Positions 51,472 through 59,991 of a stretch of 64,000 nt of DNA are shown piece by piece (position 1 is the stretch's first letter; the number at the start of each line of letters is the position of its first letter). Source of the DNA: Dokdonella sp. (GTDB taxonomy: Bacteria > Pseudomonadota > Gammaproteobacteria > Xanthomonadales > Rhodanobacteraceae). The translations under genes were made by a program, and so were the position numbers. The notes beneath the pieces were generated by a model that worked only from the letters and a program-made list of their open reading frames with translations, made no database searches and had not been told where the DNA came from. The stretch spans positions 62,001-126,000 of the forward strand of contig NZ_JAHCAQ010000009.1 in NCBI RefSeq assembly GCF_019634845.1. Reading direction: 5' to 3'.

Positions 51472-51849
51472 ATGGCGGCGATCACGGTGTACTACGACGG
51501 GCAGTGTCCGCTGTGCGGGCGCGAGGTGGCGCTGTACCGGCGCCTGGTCGCGCCCGATGCGGTGTGCTGGCGCAACCTGGCGGTCGGACCCGAGGTGCTG
51601 CGCGAGGAGGACTTCGATCTGACCGCCGCGCTGGCCTTGCTCCACGTGCGCGACGAAAACGGTGCGTTGCAGATCGGCCTGGACGCCCACCTGCTGCTGT
51701 GGCAGCGCTTGCCCGCGTGGCGCCACCTGGCTTGGGCGCTGCGTCGCAGCGATCGCGCGCGGCGGCTGTTCGAGCGCATCTATCGCCTGTTCACGGCGCA
51801 TCGTCCGGGCCTGCGCCGGCGCCAGCGCCAGGACCACGCCGATGACTGA
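51472..51849 (+). CDS. DCC-family (DUF393) thiol-disulfide oxidoreductase-like protein
   Basis: 125 residues. The N-terminal VYYDGQCPLCGREVALYRRL holds the D-x-x-CPLC motif (Cys12 and Cys15) of DCC proteins, a thioredoxin-fold family. The ATG at 51472 is chosen because the family starts just before this motif. It overlaps the following desaturase gene by 8 bp, so the two are translationally coupled and may act together, perhaps through electron transfer; that is inference. Confidence 0.85.
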   Translation: MAAITVYYDGQCPLCGREVALYRRLVAPDAVCWRNLAVGPEVLREEDFDLTAALALLHVRDENGALQIGLDAHLLLWQRLPAWRHLAWALRRSDRARRLFERIYRLFTAHRPGLRRRQRQDHADD

Positions 51850-52900
51850 GCTGCACCGAGCCCAAGTGCCGTGGCGTGATCTGGTGGCGATGAGCCGCTG
51901 GGAGACGCTGCGCGAGCTGATGCTGCCCGGTGCGGCTCTCGCGCTGGCCCTGTTCACGGCGATGCATGCGCACTGGGCCGTCACCGCGCTCGCCTGCGCG
52001 GCGACCTTTCTGGCCAGCCTGCGCCTCACCCACGGTGCGATCCACCATGCGATCGGTCTGCGCGGAGCCGCCAATGACGTGGTGCTGGGCCTGCTCAGCC
52101 TGCTGCTCGGGGGTTCGCTGCACGCGATGGCGGTGACCCACCGACATCATCACCGAGCCTGCCTCGCCGCCGATGATGTCGAAGGTGCCATCGCGCGACG
52201 CGACCTGTGGAGCGCGTTGCTGCATGCCCCGCTGTACCCGTTTGCAGTGCACCGTGCCGGCTGGCGGCGCGGTTCGGCGCGGCAACGGCGGTGGATCGGC
52301 GCTGAACTCGTGCTTTGCGCCCTGCTGCATGGCTGGGTGTGGAGCAGCGATGCCGGGCCGTGGCAGCGTGTATGGGTGTGGTTTTACCTGGCCAACCTGA
52401 TCGCGGCACTGCCGGGAGCCTGGATGGTGCATCGCGGTGATCGACACGCGGCCCACGGCGCGGCGGCGAGCACGCGCTCGCCGGTGCTGGCACGACTCAG
52501 CCTGGGCATGTTCCACCACGCCGAGCACCATGCGTTTGCGGCGGTGCCGACCTGCCACCTGCACGAACTGGCGCGGCGCCTCGCGCGGGCGGGCGCGGCA
52601 CCGCCGCCACTGCGCTTCGGGCCGCTGCCACTGCAACCACGCCGTCAAGGCGTCGCGTCGAAACCATTGGCAAAGATCGAGTCGGTGACCACTTCGACCG
52701 CACCGATGTCGCAGCCGGCACCCTGTGGACGCGCGACGCCACGCTGGTCGACCGCCAGCGTGCAATCCTGCGGCGCGATCGCATCGAGCGCGGCGCTGTC
52801 GGGGCCGGGCAGCATCGTCGGAGTGGCGCCGCCGTTGTCCTGCAGGGGGCCAAGCCGGGCATCGGAGCTGGCAATCAGATTGGACGTACCGCTCCATTGA
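51842..52900 (+). CDS. membrane fatty-acid desaturase/hydroxylase family protein
   Basis: 352 residues as read. Several membrane helices and three histidine clusters that bind two irons: THGAIHH, HRHHHRA and MFHHAEHHAF, the membrane desaturase/hydroxylase pattern. This domain ends near 52640. The frame then runs on for 255 bases, antisense to the well-supported end of the convergent beta-helix gene, before a stop at 52900. The last 85 residues look non-native, so either a long convergent overlap exists or a stop has been lost. Substrate (lipid or carotenoid) unknown. Confidence 0.75.
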   Translation: MTELHRAQVPWRDLVAMSRWETLRELMLPGAALALALFTAMHAHWAVTALACAATFLASLRLTHGAIHHAIGLRGAANDVVLGLLSLLLGGSLHAMAVTHRHHHRACLAADDVEGAIARRDLWSALLHAPLYPFAVHRAGWRRGSARQRRWIGAELVLCALLHGWVWSSDAGPWQRVWVWFYLANLIAALPGAWMVHRGDRHAAHGAAASTRSPVLARLSLGMFHHAEHHAFAAVPTCHLHELARRLARAGAAPPPLRFGPLPLQPRRQGVASKPLAKIESVTTSTAPMSQPAPCGRATPRWSTASVQSCGAIASSAALSGPGSIVGVAPPLSCRGPSRASELAIRLDVPLH

Positions 52901-54204
52901 CTGCCGAGGTTCAGATCCGATCCCGCGCCTTGGATATTGCCCGAGATGATCGAGCCGTCGATCGTGGCGCTGCCGGTCCATGCTGGCGCGGCACGGTGGC
53001 TGATACCGCCGCCGCTGCCGTTCGCCTGATTCTGGGCTACCGTCAGATGATCCAGGTACAGCATGCCGCTGCCCCAGAGGGTGATGCCGCCACCACCGCC
53101 GTAGACCGAGTTGCCCGTGATGGTGACATTGCTCGCGTTGAGGGTGCCGGCCACGCAGATCGCGCCGCCGTCGTAGCGCGCGAAGTTGTGGTGGAAGGTG
53201 CTGGCGGTCACCGTGGCGATGCCGCCATCTGCCACGTACAGGCCGCCGCAGAAGTAGTAGGACGCGTTGTTGTCCACCACGGTACCGGCAATCTGCGCCG
53301 TGCCGCCGACATGCAACGCGGCGCCTCGCTTGCCGCTATTGCCGCTGATGGTGCTGGCCACCAGGGTCAATTCCGCCTCGGCGCTGATCGCGCCGCCGCG
53401 CGATACCGTCCAGGCCCCGTTGCCGGTGAACCTGCTGCCGGTGATCGTCAGGCGACCCGATCGGGACAGCACTGCGCCGCCACGGTAGGCCACGTTGTTG
53501 TTGAACTCGCAGTTCGTCAGCGTCGTCGTGCCGGCATTGGATGCGATGCCGCCGCCGTTGTCGGCGGTGTTGTCGCTGATGTAGCTGTCGATCAGTGTCA
53601 GGTCGGCGGCGAGCGAGCAGATGCCGCCACCGTCGCCGAGGCCGCCGCATAGGGCCGGCAGAGCCTTGCCATTGCGGAGCGACATGCCATTGAGCCTGAG
53701 CCGGCTGCCAGCGGGGGCGATGTTGCGCAGGATGCCGAACGGGTTGCTGGCGCTGCTGCGTCGCGCGATGGTCACGCCATTGGCGAACTGGTTGGCATGT
53801 CCGCCGCGCCATTGGCTGCCGTCGATCGTCAGGTCCCCGGCCGTGACCAGCAGCGTGCCGCCGACGTTGCCGGTGGTGTCGGCACTGTCGGCCAGCACGA
53901 TCGTGCCGGGCCACAGCGGGTCGGTGAGCGCCGACCGGGCGAACGTGATGCGATCGCGATTGCCGAATCTTTCGCCGGTGTTGCTGCAGCCGCCGATCGC
54001 CATGCCTGCGTTCATCGACAGGATCGCCTGGCGCAAGGTGCAGGTGTTCGGCGCCGTCGGCGCGCGGTCGCCGGGACTCGTGACGACGATGGCGGCGGCC
54101 GTCGCCAGCGTCGGGCCCAATGCGCCCAGACAGACGCCGACGATGGCCCGCGGCAGTGGCCGGTGCGGCAGGTGTCGCGTGGTGGTGCGCAACGATGCTG
54201 GCAT
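52645..54204 (-). CDS. secreted parallel beta-helix protein with C-terminal IFANGFD motif
   Basis: 519 residues. Signal peptide (AIVGVCLGALGPTLATAAA) followed by the short domain IVVTSPGDRAPTAPNTCTLRQAILSMNAG, seen at the start of CSLREAI-type secreted repeat proteins. A right-handed beta-helix follows, built from repeats with GGGI/GGAI and N-x-A/N-x-S turns (DNTADNGGGIASN, NNVAYRGGAV, GNSVYGGGGGITL). The protein ends GAVEVVTDSIFANGFDATP; IFxxGFD/E endings recur in secreted proteins of this bacterial group and may be a sorting signal. Role: probably exported, perhaps surface-bound. No catalytic residues identified. Confidence 0.85.
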   Translation of the reverse strand: MPASLRTTTRHLPHRPLPRAIVGVCLGALGPTLATAAAIVVTSPGDRAPTAPNTCTLRQAILSMNAGMAIGGCSNTGERFGNRDRITFARSALTDPLWPGTIVLADSADTTGNVGGTLLVTAGDLTIDGSQWRGGHANQFANGVTIARRSSASNPFGILRNIAPAGSRLRLNGMSLRNGKALPALCGGLGDGGGICSLAADLTLIDSYISDNTADNGGGIASNAGTTTLTNCEFNNNVAYRGGAVLSRSGRLTITGSRFTGNGAWTVSRGGAISAEAELTLVASTISGNSGKRGAALHVGGTAQIAGTVVDNNASYYFCGGLYVADGGIATVTASTFHHNFARYDGGAICVAGTLNASNVTITGNSVYGGGGGITLWGSGMLYLDHLTVAQNQANGSGGGISHRAAPAWTGSATIDGSIISGNIQGAGSDLNLGSQWSGTSNLIASSDARLGPLQDNGGATPTMLPGPDSAALDAIAPQDCTLAVDQRGVARPQGAGCDIGAVEVVTDSIFANGFDATP

Positions 54205-54296
54205 GACTCGCTCGACGGGTTGGGAGGCGGCACGCACCACAACGCAACTCCGCGACGCAAATCCCAATCGAGCGTGCAGCGACGCCGCCTGGAACG

Positions 54297-54992
54297 CTAC
54301 ACGCGCCCGGTCACCGGCAGCAGCGCTCCCGTGATGGCGCTGGACTGGTCGGAGACGAGGAACAGGATCACGGCAGCGAGCTGGGCCGGTTGCACCCACC
54401 GCGCGAAATCGGCGTCGGGCATGTCGCGGCGGTTCGGCGGCGTGTCGAGGATGCTCGGCAGCACGGCATTGACGGTGATGCGGCTGTCCTTGAGCTCTTC
54501 GGCCAGCGCCTCGGTGAGGCGTGCAACGCCGGCCTTCGAGGCGGCATAGGCGCCCATGCCGGCGGCGGCCTTGTGCGCCGCATTGGCGCCGATGTTGATG
54601 ATGCGGCCGGCGGCGCTGCGGCGCAGATGCGGCAGGGCGGCCTTGCTGGCCGCGACCGCGGTGCGCAGGTTGACCCGGTAGAGCAAGTCCCAGGTATCGA
54701 GGTCGCCGCCGTCGAGCGTTTGCCAGCGGAACGTGCCGGCGATGTTGACGAGCGCATCGAGGCCGCCGAGCGAGCTGGCGGCAGCATCGATCGCGCGCTG
54801 CGCCGTCGCCGCATCGCCGAGGTCGACGCCGCCGATGGCGTGGATGCCGGCATCGCGCAAGGCCTGCGGCATGTCGGCGGCGTGGTCGATGGCGGCGACG
54901 CTGGCGCCGGCCGCGCGCGCGGCCATCGCCACGGCGCTGCCGAGCGCGCCGAAGGCGCCGGTGATGGCGATGCGCTTGTCCTGGACGTTCAT
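54297..54992 (-). CDS. short-chain dehydrogenase/reductase lacking the usual catalytic serine
   Basis: 231 residues. Nucleotide-binding motif ITGAFGALGSAVA, then LVNIAG and the YAASK catalytic Tyr-Lys pair. In the segment INIGANAAHKAAAGMGAYAASK the position 13 before the tyrosine, normally Ser, is Ala. That also holds for dihydropteridine-reductase-like SDRs, which this segment resembles (GAxAA...GMxxY). A reductase of pterin-like or quinonoid substrates is therefore one option. It lies between the beta-helix gene and creD with no clear partner. Confidence 0.82.
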   Translation of the reverse strand: MNVQDKRIAITGAFGALGSAVAMAARAAGASVAAIDHAADMPQALRDAGIHAIGGVDLGDAATAQRAIDAAASSLGGLDALVNIAGTFRWQTLDGGDLDTWDLLYRVNLRTAVAASKAALPHLRRSAAGRIINIGANAAHKAAAGMGAYAASKAGVARLTEALAEELKDSRITVNAVLPSILDTPPNRRDMPDADFARWVQPAQLAAVILFLVSDQSSAITGALLPVTGRV

Positions 54993-55153
54993 CAATCTGG
55001 CTCCCGTGGTCGGAACGTCGATCATAGGACAGCGCGGCGGCGGCAGGCGCTGCCCGCGGCAGCGCCCGACTTGGCCGCAAACGGCCCGATCGCGCGCCGC
55101 ACCATGCCCGCCGGCGCCGTTGCAATGCGCCGACCCCGTCATGAGAACCCGGC

Positions 55154-56503
55154 ATGAACCTGACTCTTTCCGGCAACGTGGGCTTCAAGGTGCTCGGCAT
55201 CGGCGTGCTCGTACTGCTCATGCTGATTCCGCTCGCCCAGGTCGAGGGCCTCGTGCAGGAGCGCGCCGCGCGCGCCGCCGACGCCGCTCGCCAGATCGCG
55301 CTGCGCTGGGGTGATGCGCAAGCGGTGGCCGGTGCGGTCGTCGTGGTGCCGGTGCAGCGCACGATCGAGACGCTGGCGCCGGCGTCGACTGCCGCGGCCG
55401 GCGAGACCGCCGCGCGGACCATGCGCCGTGTCGAGGACATGCACTACGTTCTGCCCGAGGAGCTGGTGCTGCACGCGCGGCTGCAGCCCGAACTGCGCAG
55501 CTACGGCCTGTACACCAGCGTGGTCTATCTGGCTGAGCTGAAAGTCGAGGGCCACTTCAGCGGCGCCGATCTTGCCGTGTTCGCGCGCGATGGCGGCGAG
55601 CCGCAGTGGCAGCGCGCGCAGTTGCGGGTGCCGATCGCCGACGTGCACGGCATCCGCCGGGCCTCGCCTGCGCGCATCGGCGCCCTCGAGCGCGAGTTCG
55701 GGCCGAGCGCGGGCGGCGTGGCCGGGTCGGCCGCGATCATGCTGCCGTTCCCCGAGTTGGCGCGCGTGGCATCACAGCCCAAACTGCCGTTCTCGTTCGA
55801 GCTGACGCTGGCCGGCAGCGAGCGCTTGAGCGTGGTGCCACTCGCGCGCAAGACGACGGCCCACATCGAGGGCGCATGGTCCGATCCCGGATTCGATGGC
55901 GACTTCCTGCCGGCCCGGCGTGAGGTCGATGCGGCCGGGTTCAATGCCGACTGGCAGGTGCTGGACCTCAATCGCCGATTGCCGCAGCACTGGGTCGACG
56001 ATGGCACCGCGACGCTCGCGGCGCCCGGCGGCGACTTCGGCGTCAGCCTGCTGCGCACGGCCAATCCGTACCAGCGCAACACGCGGGCCGGCAAGTACGG
56101 CGTGCTGTTCGTGGTCTTCACCTTCACCGCGTTCTTCCTGTTCGAGGTTCTGCGCGGCTTGCGCCTGCATCCCCTGCAGTACCTGCTGGTCGGGGCGGCG
56201 CTGTGCATGTTCTACGTGCTGCTGCTGGCGCTGTCCGAGCATGTCGGCTTCGCCGCCGCCTATGCCGTGGCCGCGACCACGATCGCGGTGGTGCTTGGCG
56301 GCTACGCGGCCTCGGTGCTGCGGCAGCGGCGCATCGGCCTTGGCCTGGGCGGGCTCATCGGCCTCGTCTACCTTCTGCTGTATGGCCTCATCTCCAGCGA
56401 GGACTATGCGCTGCTGATGGGCGCACTCGCGCTGCTGGCGGCGTTGGCAGCGGTGATGCTGCTGACGCGCAAGGTCGACTGGTATCGCCAGTCCGAGCGG
56501 TGA
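55154..56503 (+). CDS. creD: inner-membrane protein CreD
   Basis: 449 residues, as in the family. An N-terminal membrane helix (FKVLGIGVLVLLMLIPLAQVEGLVQER) is followed by a large periplasmic domain and then about six C-terminal helices with the hallmark NPYQRNTRAGKYGVLFVVFTFTAFFLFE and SEDYALLMGALALLAALAAVMLLTRKVDWY. CreD is linked to envelope integrity and beta-lactam or colicin response in E. coli and Pseudomonas, where CreBC controls it. No creBC genes are adjacent. Confidence 0.94.
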   Translation: MNLTLSGNVGFKVLGIGVLVLLMLIPLAQVEGLVQERAARAADAARQIALRWGDAQAVAGAVVVVPVQRTIETLAPASTAAAGETAARTMRRVEDMHYVLPEELVLHARLQPELRSYGLYTSVVYLAELKVEGHFSGADLAVFARDGGEPQWQRAQLRVPIADVHGIRRASPARIGALEREFGPSAGGVAGSAAIMLPFPELARVASQPKLPFSFELTLAGSERLSVVPLARKTTAHIEGAWSDPGFDGDFLPARREVDAAGFNADWQVLDLNRRLPQHWVDDGTATLAAPGGDFGVSLLRTANPYQRNTRAGKYGVLFVVFTFTAFFLFEVLRGLRLHPLQYLLVGAALCMFYVLLLALSEHVGFAAAYAVAATTIAVVLGGYAASVLRQRRIGLGLGGLIGLVYLLLYGLISSEDYALLMGALALLAALAAVMLLTRKVDWYRQSER

Positions 56504-56519
56504 GCCGGCCACCGCTTGC

Positions 56520-56525
56520 TAGAAT
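56520..56525 (+). promoter_or_regulatory. TAGAAT -10 element placed for a leaderless tsaB transcript
   Basis: TAGAAT ends six bases before the tsaB ATG (56532). The expected start, seven bases after the last T, falls on the A of the ATG. No Shine-Dalgarno precedes the ATG, which agrees with a leaderless message. Confidence 0.5.
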
Positions 56526-56531
56526 CGGCGC

Positions 56532-57245
56532 ATGAACCTGCTCGCGATCGAAACCGCCACCGAGAGCTGCTCGGTGGCCCTGCTCTGCGGCGAACGCATC
56601 ATCGCGCGCAGCGAGTTGGCGCCGCGCCGCCATGCCGAGCTGCTGCTGCCGATGTGCGACGCGGTGCTGGCCGAGGCGGGCCTGGCGCGCAGCGCGCTCG
56701 ATGGCGTCGCGGTCGGACGCGGCCCCGGCGCGTTCACGGGCGTGCGCCTGGCGATCGCCGCGGCGCAAGGAATCGCGCTCGCACTCGACATCGCCGTGGT
56801 GCCGGTGTCCTCGCTTGCCGCGCTCGCGCTGCAGGCGCCGCCCGACGATGCGGCCATCCTTGCCGTCATCGACGCGCGCATGGGCGAGATCTACGCCGGC
56901 ACATTCCGCCGCGGCAGCGACGGGCTCGTGACTGCACTTGGCGCCGAGAGCGTCGGTCGTGCCGCCGAGCTCGAGCTGCCGCGCGCGCCGGCCTGGAACG
57001 TGATCGGCAGCGGCTGGGCGACCTATGCGCCGGCGTTGCGCGAACGCCTGCCGGCGGCGCCACGCTGGGCCGATGCCGCGTGCCATCCGCAAGCAGCCGA
57101 TGTCGCCGTGCTTGCCGCGCCGCTGCTGCGCGCCGGGCAGGGCGTGCCGCCCGAGCAGGCACTGCCCGTGTACCTGCGCGACAAGGTGGCGCTGACGCTG
57201 GCCGAGCAGCAGGCGGGTCGTGCAGCAGCCAAGTCGCCCGCTTGA
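56532..57245 (+). CDS. tsaB: tRNA threonylcarbamoyladenosine biosynthesis protein TsaB
   Basis: 237 residues. Non-catalytic partner of TsaD in forming t6A at position 37 of ANN-decoding tRNAs. The start LLAIETATESCSVALLCGERI, then RRHAELLLPMCDAVLAEAG and the VGRGPGAFTGVRLAIAAAQGIALALDIAVVPVSSLAAL block are diagnostic. It stands 28 bp after creD but with a promoter of its own that suggests a leaderless mRNA. Confidence 0.96.
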   Translation: MNLLAIETATESCSVALLCGERIIARSELAPRRHAELLLPMCDAVLAEAGLARSALDGVAVGRGPGAFTGVRLAIAAAQGIALALDIAVVPVSSLAALALQAPPDDAAILAVIDARMGEIYAGTFRRGSDGLVTALGAESVGRAAELELPRAPAWNVIGSGWATYAPALRERLPAAPRWADAACHPQAADVAVLAAPLLRAGQGVPPEQALPVYLRDKVALTLAEQQAGRAAAKSPA

Positions 57246-57306
57246 GCGCGACCGGTGCCGCGCTCCTGACGTCACCGCGGCCAGTTGATCGCGTCGGCGA
57301 TGCGAC

Positions 57307-58455
57307 TCAGCGGCCCGTCGATGGCGCGCCGTACAGCAGTGGTGCGAGGCGCGGTTCGAGCCACGCATCGAGCTTCGCACGCCCCTGACTGCTCTGGTGG
57401 TAGAAGTCGAAGTAGTTCGCGCACTCGTCCGCACCATCGGCGAGCAGGTCGGTGGCGTCGAGCACGTGGATGCGACCTTCATCGACCAGCGGCTGCAATA
57501 CGTCCAGTGCCCATGCGTGCAGGCCGTTGCCGAGCACCTCGCGTTGCCACACCGACGGCGCAGGCATGAGCAGCACGACCGTGGGCTGCGGCCAAGTGCT
57601 CGCCCCGAGCTGTGCGCGAACCATCGCGCGCGCCCGCGACACGGGCTCGGGCACCGCCGCGCCGCGCAGCATTGCGACGTAGTTGGGGCGATAGGTGGCC
57701 ATCGCCTGCAGTTCGCGGCACTGGCGGGCGAGCGCGCGGCCGGTTTCGTCGGTCGCCTGCTCCAGTGCGGCGCAGGCGTCGAGGCTCGCGATCCCGTGCC
57801 GGCAAGCGTCGGCATGCGGCGCGGCGTTCTCGAACAGGATCCGCTCAGGCGTCATGTTGGTGATGAACCAGGCGATCGAATCAAGGCGCTGCTTTGGGTT
57901 GGCAAGGAACGCGCGCAGGTCGCTGCGCCACTGCGCCATCGCCGAGTAGACGCCCCAGGTTGCGGCGTCGTGTGCGTCGAATGCGACGTGGTTGGCGATC
58001 CACGCCGTATCGGCCAGTTCGCGGAACGGCTGCACGATGCCGAGCTCGTAGCTGCCATTGCCGGGATTGTTGAAGTCCTGGATCGACATGGCGATGACGG
58101 CGCCTCGGACTTCCGGGTGCGTGCGGACGAGCCAGCGCCGCAGCACTTCGATCGTCATCCAGTGCGTGCCGGGCATCGTCAGGTTGGCGTGCACGTAGCC
58201 ATGCTGTGCCGCGCGCTGTCGCCAAGCGGCATGGTCGAGGCCGAACTGCGGTCGGGAGCTGCCCAGCGTGACGAAGTCGATGTGTCTTGCCAGCGGCATC
58301 AGCAGTGCCTGTTTGAGCCGCACGCTGGTGCCGGCATGGCTGGACGGTTGGGCCCAGCGTTCGTACAGCCCGCTGTGGAATGCAGCTTCGACCGCCAGCA
58401 GCACTGCGAACGGGGCGAACAGGAGGAACGCAAGTTGGCGCAGGCGGGTCCGCAT
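57307..58455 (-). CDS. SGNH-like accessory protein of the MBOAT O-acyltransferase
   Basis: 382 residues, starting at ATG 58455 directly after the MBOAT gene stop (1 bp gap). One N-terminal membrane helix (LAFLLFAPFAVLLAVEAAFHSGLY) is followed by a periplasmic domain of SGNH-hydrolase type: FVTLGSSRPQFGLD is the first-block serine, and the C-terminal FDFYHQSSQGRAKLDAWL fits the Asp/His block. In AlgI/AlgJ- and DltB/DltD-like systems such a protein finishes transfer of acyl groups passed through the membrane. The acyl acceptor is unknown; no polysaccharide genes adjoin. Confidence 0.8.
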   Translation of the reverse strand: MRTRLRQLAFLLFAPFAVLLAVEAAFHSGLYERWAQPSSHAGTSVRLKQALLMPLARHIDFVTLGSSRPQFGLDHAAWRQRAAQHGYVHANLTMPGTHWMTIEVLRRWLVRTHPEVRGAVIAMSIQDFNNPGNGSYELGIVQPFRELADTAWIANHVAFDAHDAATWGVYSAMAQWRSDLRAFLANPKQRLDSIAWFITNMTPERILFENAAPHADACRHGIASLDACAALEQATDETGRALARQCRELQAMATYRPNYVAMLRGAAVPEPVSRARAMVRAQLGASTWPQPTVVLLMPAPSVWQREVLGNGLHAWALDVLQPLVDEGRIHVLDATDLLADGADECANYFDFYHQSSQGRAKLDAWLEPRLAPLLYGAPSTGR

Positions 58456-58456
58456 G

Positions 58457-59854
58457 TCAGAACTGGAAGTAGATGAACGGCGCACTGTGGCTCGGTGCGA
58501 ACAGGATCAGCGCCGCCATCACCAGGCCCAGCATGATGACGAGCAGGCCATCGTGGGCGGCGATGCGCTCCTTGTAGCGCAGGTGCGCGCCGAGCTGCTG
58601 GGCCGCGAACAGGCCGACGAGCAGCGCGGCCGTGGTGCCCTGCGCGTCGAGCGCGAACGCGCGCCATTGCGGTTGTGCCAGCCGTCCGAGCATGTCGATG
58701 GCGAGGTCAAGATCACGTGCGCGGAAGAACACCCAGGCCAGGCAGGTGAGGTGGAACGTGATGAGTACGCGCAGCGCGACGGCCATCGCGCGTGGCAGCG
58801 GGATGGCCAAGTTGGCCGGCCACGCACGCTCTCCTGCCAGGTACGCCCCGTGGAGCCCGCCCCAGATAACGAAGTTCCAACTGGCGCCATGCCACAGGCC
58901 GCCCAGCAGCATCGTCAGCATGAGGTTCGCGTAGGTTCGGCCATGTCCCTTGCGATTGCCGCCCAGCGGAATGTAGAGGTAGTCACGCAGCCAGCGCGAC
59001 AGCGTCATGTGCCAACGGTGCCAGAACTCCTGCAGGCTGCGCGCGGCGTAGGGATAGTCGAAGTTGGGTGGAAAGCGGATGCCGAGCAACAGCGCGCATC
59101 CGATCGCGATGTCGGTGTAGCCCGAAAAGTCGCAATAGATCTGGAATGCGAACGCGTACACCGCGAGCAGGCAATCCCAGAAGCCGTGCGCGAGCGGTGT
59201 GTCGAACACCGGGTCGACCAGCAGGGCAAGGTTGTCTGCGAGGACGATCTTCTTGACGTAGCCGAGCGCGATCAGCACCAGCGCACGGCGGATGTCGGCC
59301 AACCCGACCCGCTGTTCGCCGTCGAGTTCGGCGAGGAACTCGCGTGCACGCACGATCGGCCCGGCTTCGATCTGCGGGAAAAAAGCCACTGCGAGCGCGT
59401 AATCGAGCAGGTTGCGGCGCGGCGGCAGTTCGCGCCGGTACACGTCGATGGTGTAGGACAGGCTCTGGAAGGTGTAGAAGGAGATACCGACCGGCAACAA
59501 CAGGTCGATCGGTGTGAGGTGCCAGACGCTGCCCAAGGCCTGCGCGCCGTCGTTGACCGTGGCGATGAGCCAGTTCGCGTACTTGAAGACAGCGAGAAAG
59601 CCGAGGTTGACGATCACGCTCAGGACGACCAGGCGCCGTGGCCGCGGCGTGTGTGGCAGGCGCAGGCCGATCGCGTAGTCGACGAGTGTGGAAAACCACA
59701 CCAGCAGAAGGTAGTGCCACTGCCATTGGCCATAAAAGTAATAGCTCGCCGCCAGCAACATGAGCTTCTGCGCGAACGGCCACGCCCGCAGGGTCTGGTT
59801 GAGCGCCAGCACCACGAGAAAGAACGCCACGAAGTGGAATGAGTTGAACAGCAT
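58457..59854 (-). CDS. MBOAT-family membrane O-acyltransferase (AlgI/DltB-like)
   Basis: 465 residues with ten or more helices. AlgI/DltB-like landmarks are the start MLFNSFHFVAFFLVV, GISFYTFQSLSYTIDVYR, FFPQIEAGPIVRAREF, DFSGYTDIAIGCALLLGIRFPPNFDYPYAARSLQEFWHRWHMTLSRWLRDYLYIPLGGNRKG and the active-site region LLGGLWHGASWNFVIWGGLHG with the invariant histidine. The enzyme moves acyl groups across the inner membrane to an exported acceptor. It is paired with the SGNH-like gene downstream; together they form a two-gene O-acylation unit without neighbouring glycan genes. Confidence 0.93.
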   Translation of the reverse strand: MLFNSFHFVAFFLVVLALNQTLRAWPFAQKLMLLAASYYFYGQWQWHYLLLVWFSTLVDYAIGLRLPHTPRPRRLVVLSVIVNLGFLAVFKYANWLIATVNDGAQALGSVWHLTPIDLLLPVGISFYTFQSLSYTIDVYRRELPPRRNLLDYALAVAFFPQIEAGPIVRAREFLAELDGEQRVGLADIRRALVLIALGYVKKIVLADNLALLVDPVFDTPLAHGFWDCLLAVYAFAFQIYCDFSGYTDIAIGCALLLGIRFPPNFDYPYAARSLQEFWHRWHMTLSRWLRDYLYIPLGGNRKGHGRTYANLMLTMLLGGLWHGASWNFVIWGGLHGAYLAGERAWPANLAIPLPRAMAVALRVLITFHLTCLAWVFFRARDLDLAIDMLGRLAQPQWRAFALDAQGTTAALLVGLFAAQQLGAHLRYKERIAAHDGLLVIMLGLVMAALILFAPSHSAPFIYFQF

Positions 59855-59991
59855 CGAGGCTCAGCGCCAGTGGCATCTGCAGATCGGGCGCCGATGATTC
59901 GGGGCCGCGGGCGCGCAGGCTGCGCTCGGGTTGGCGAGCCGGCGTCGATCGACGGGCCTGCGTGAGGTGGCAGCGATCATGCGCCGGCCGG

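Noticed and set aside
58268-59842. Long plus-strand frame opposite the MBOAT gene
   Set aside because: No hydrophobic or catalytic pattern; the minus strand encodes an unmistakable MBOAT protein.
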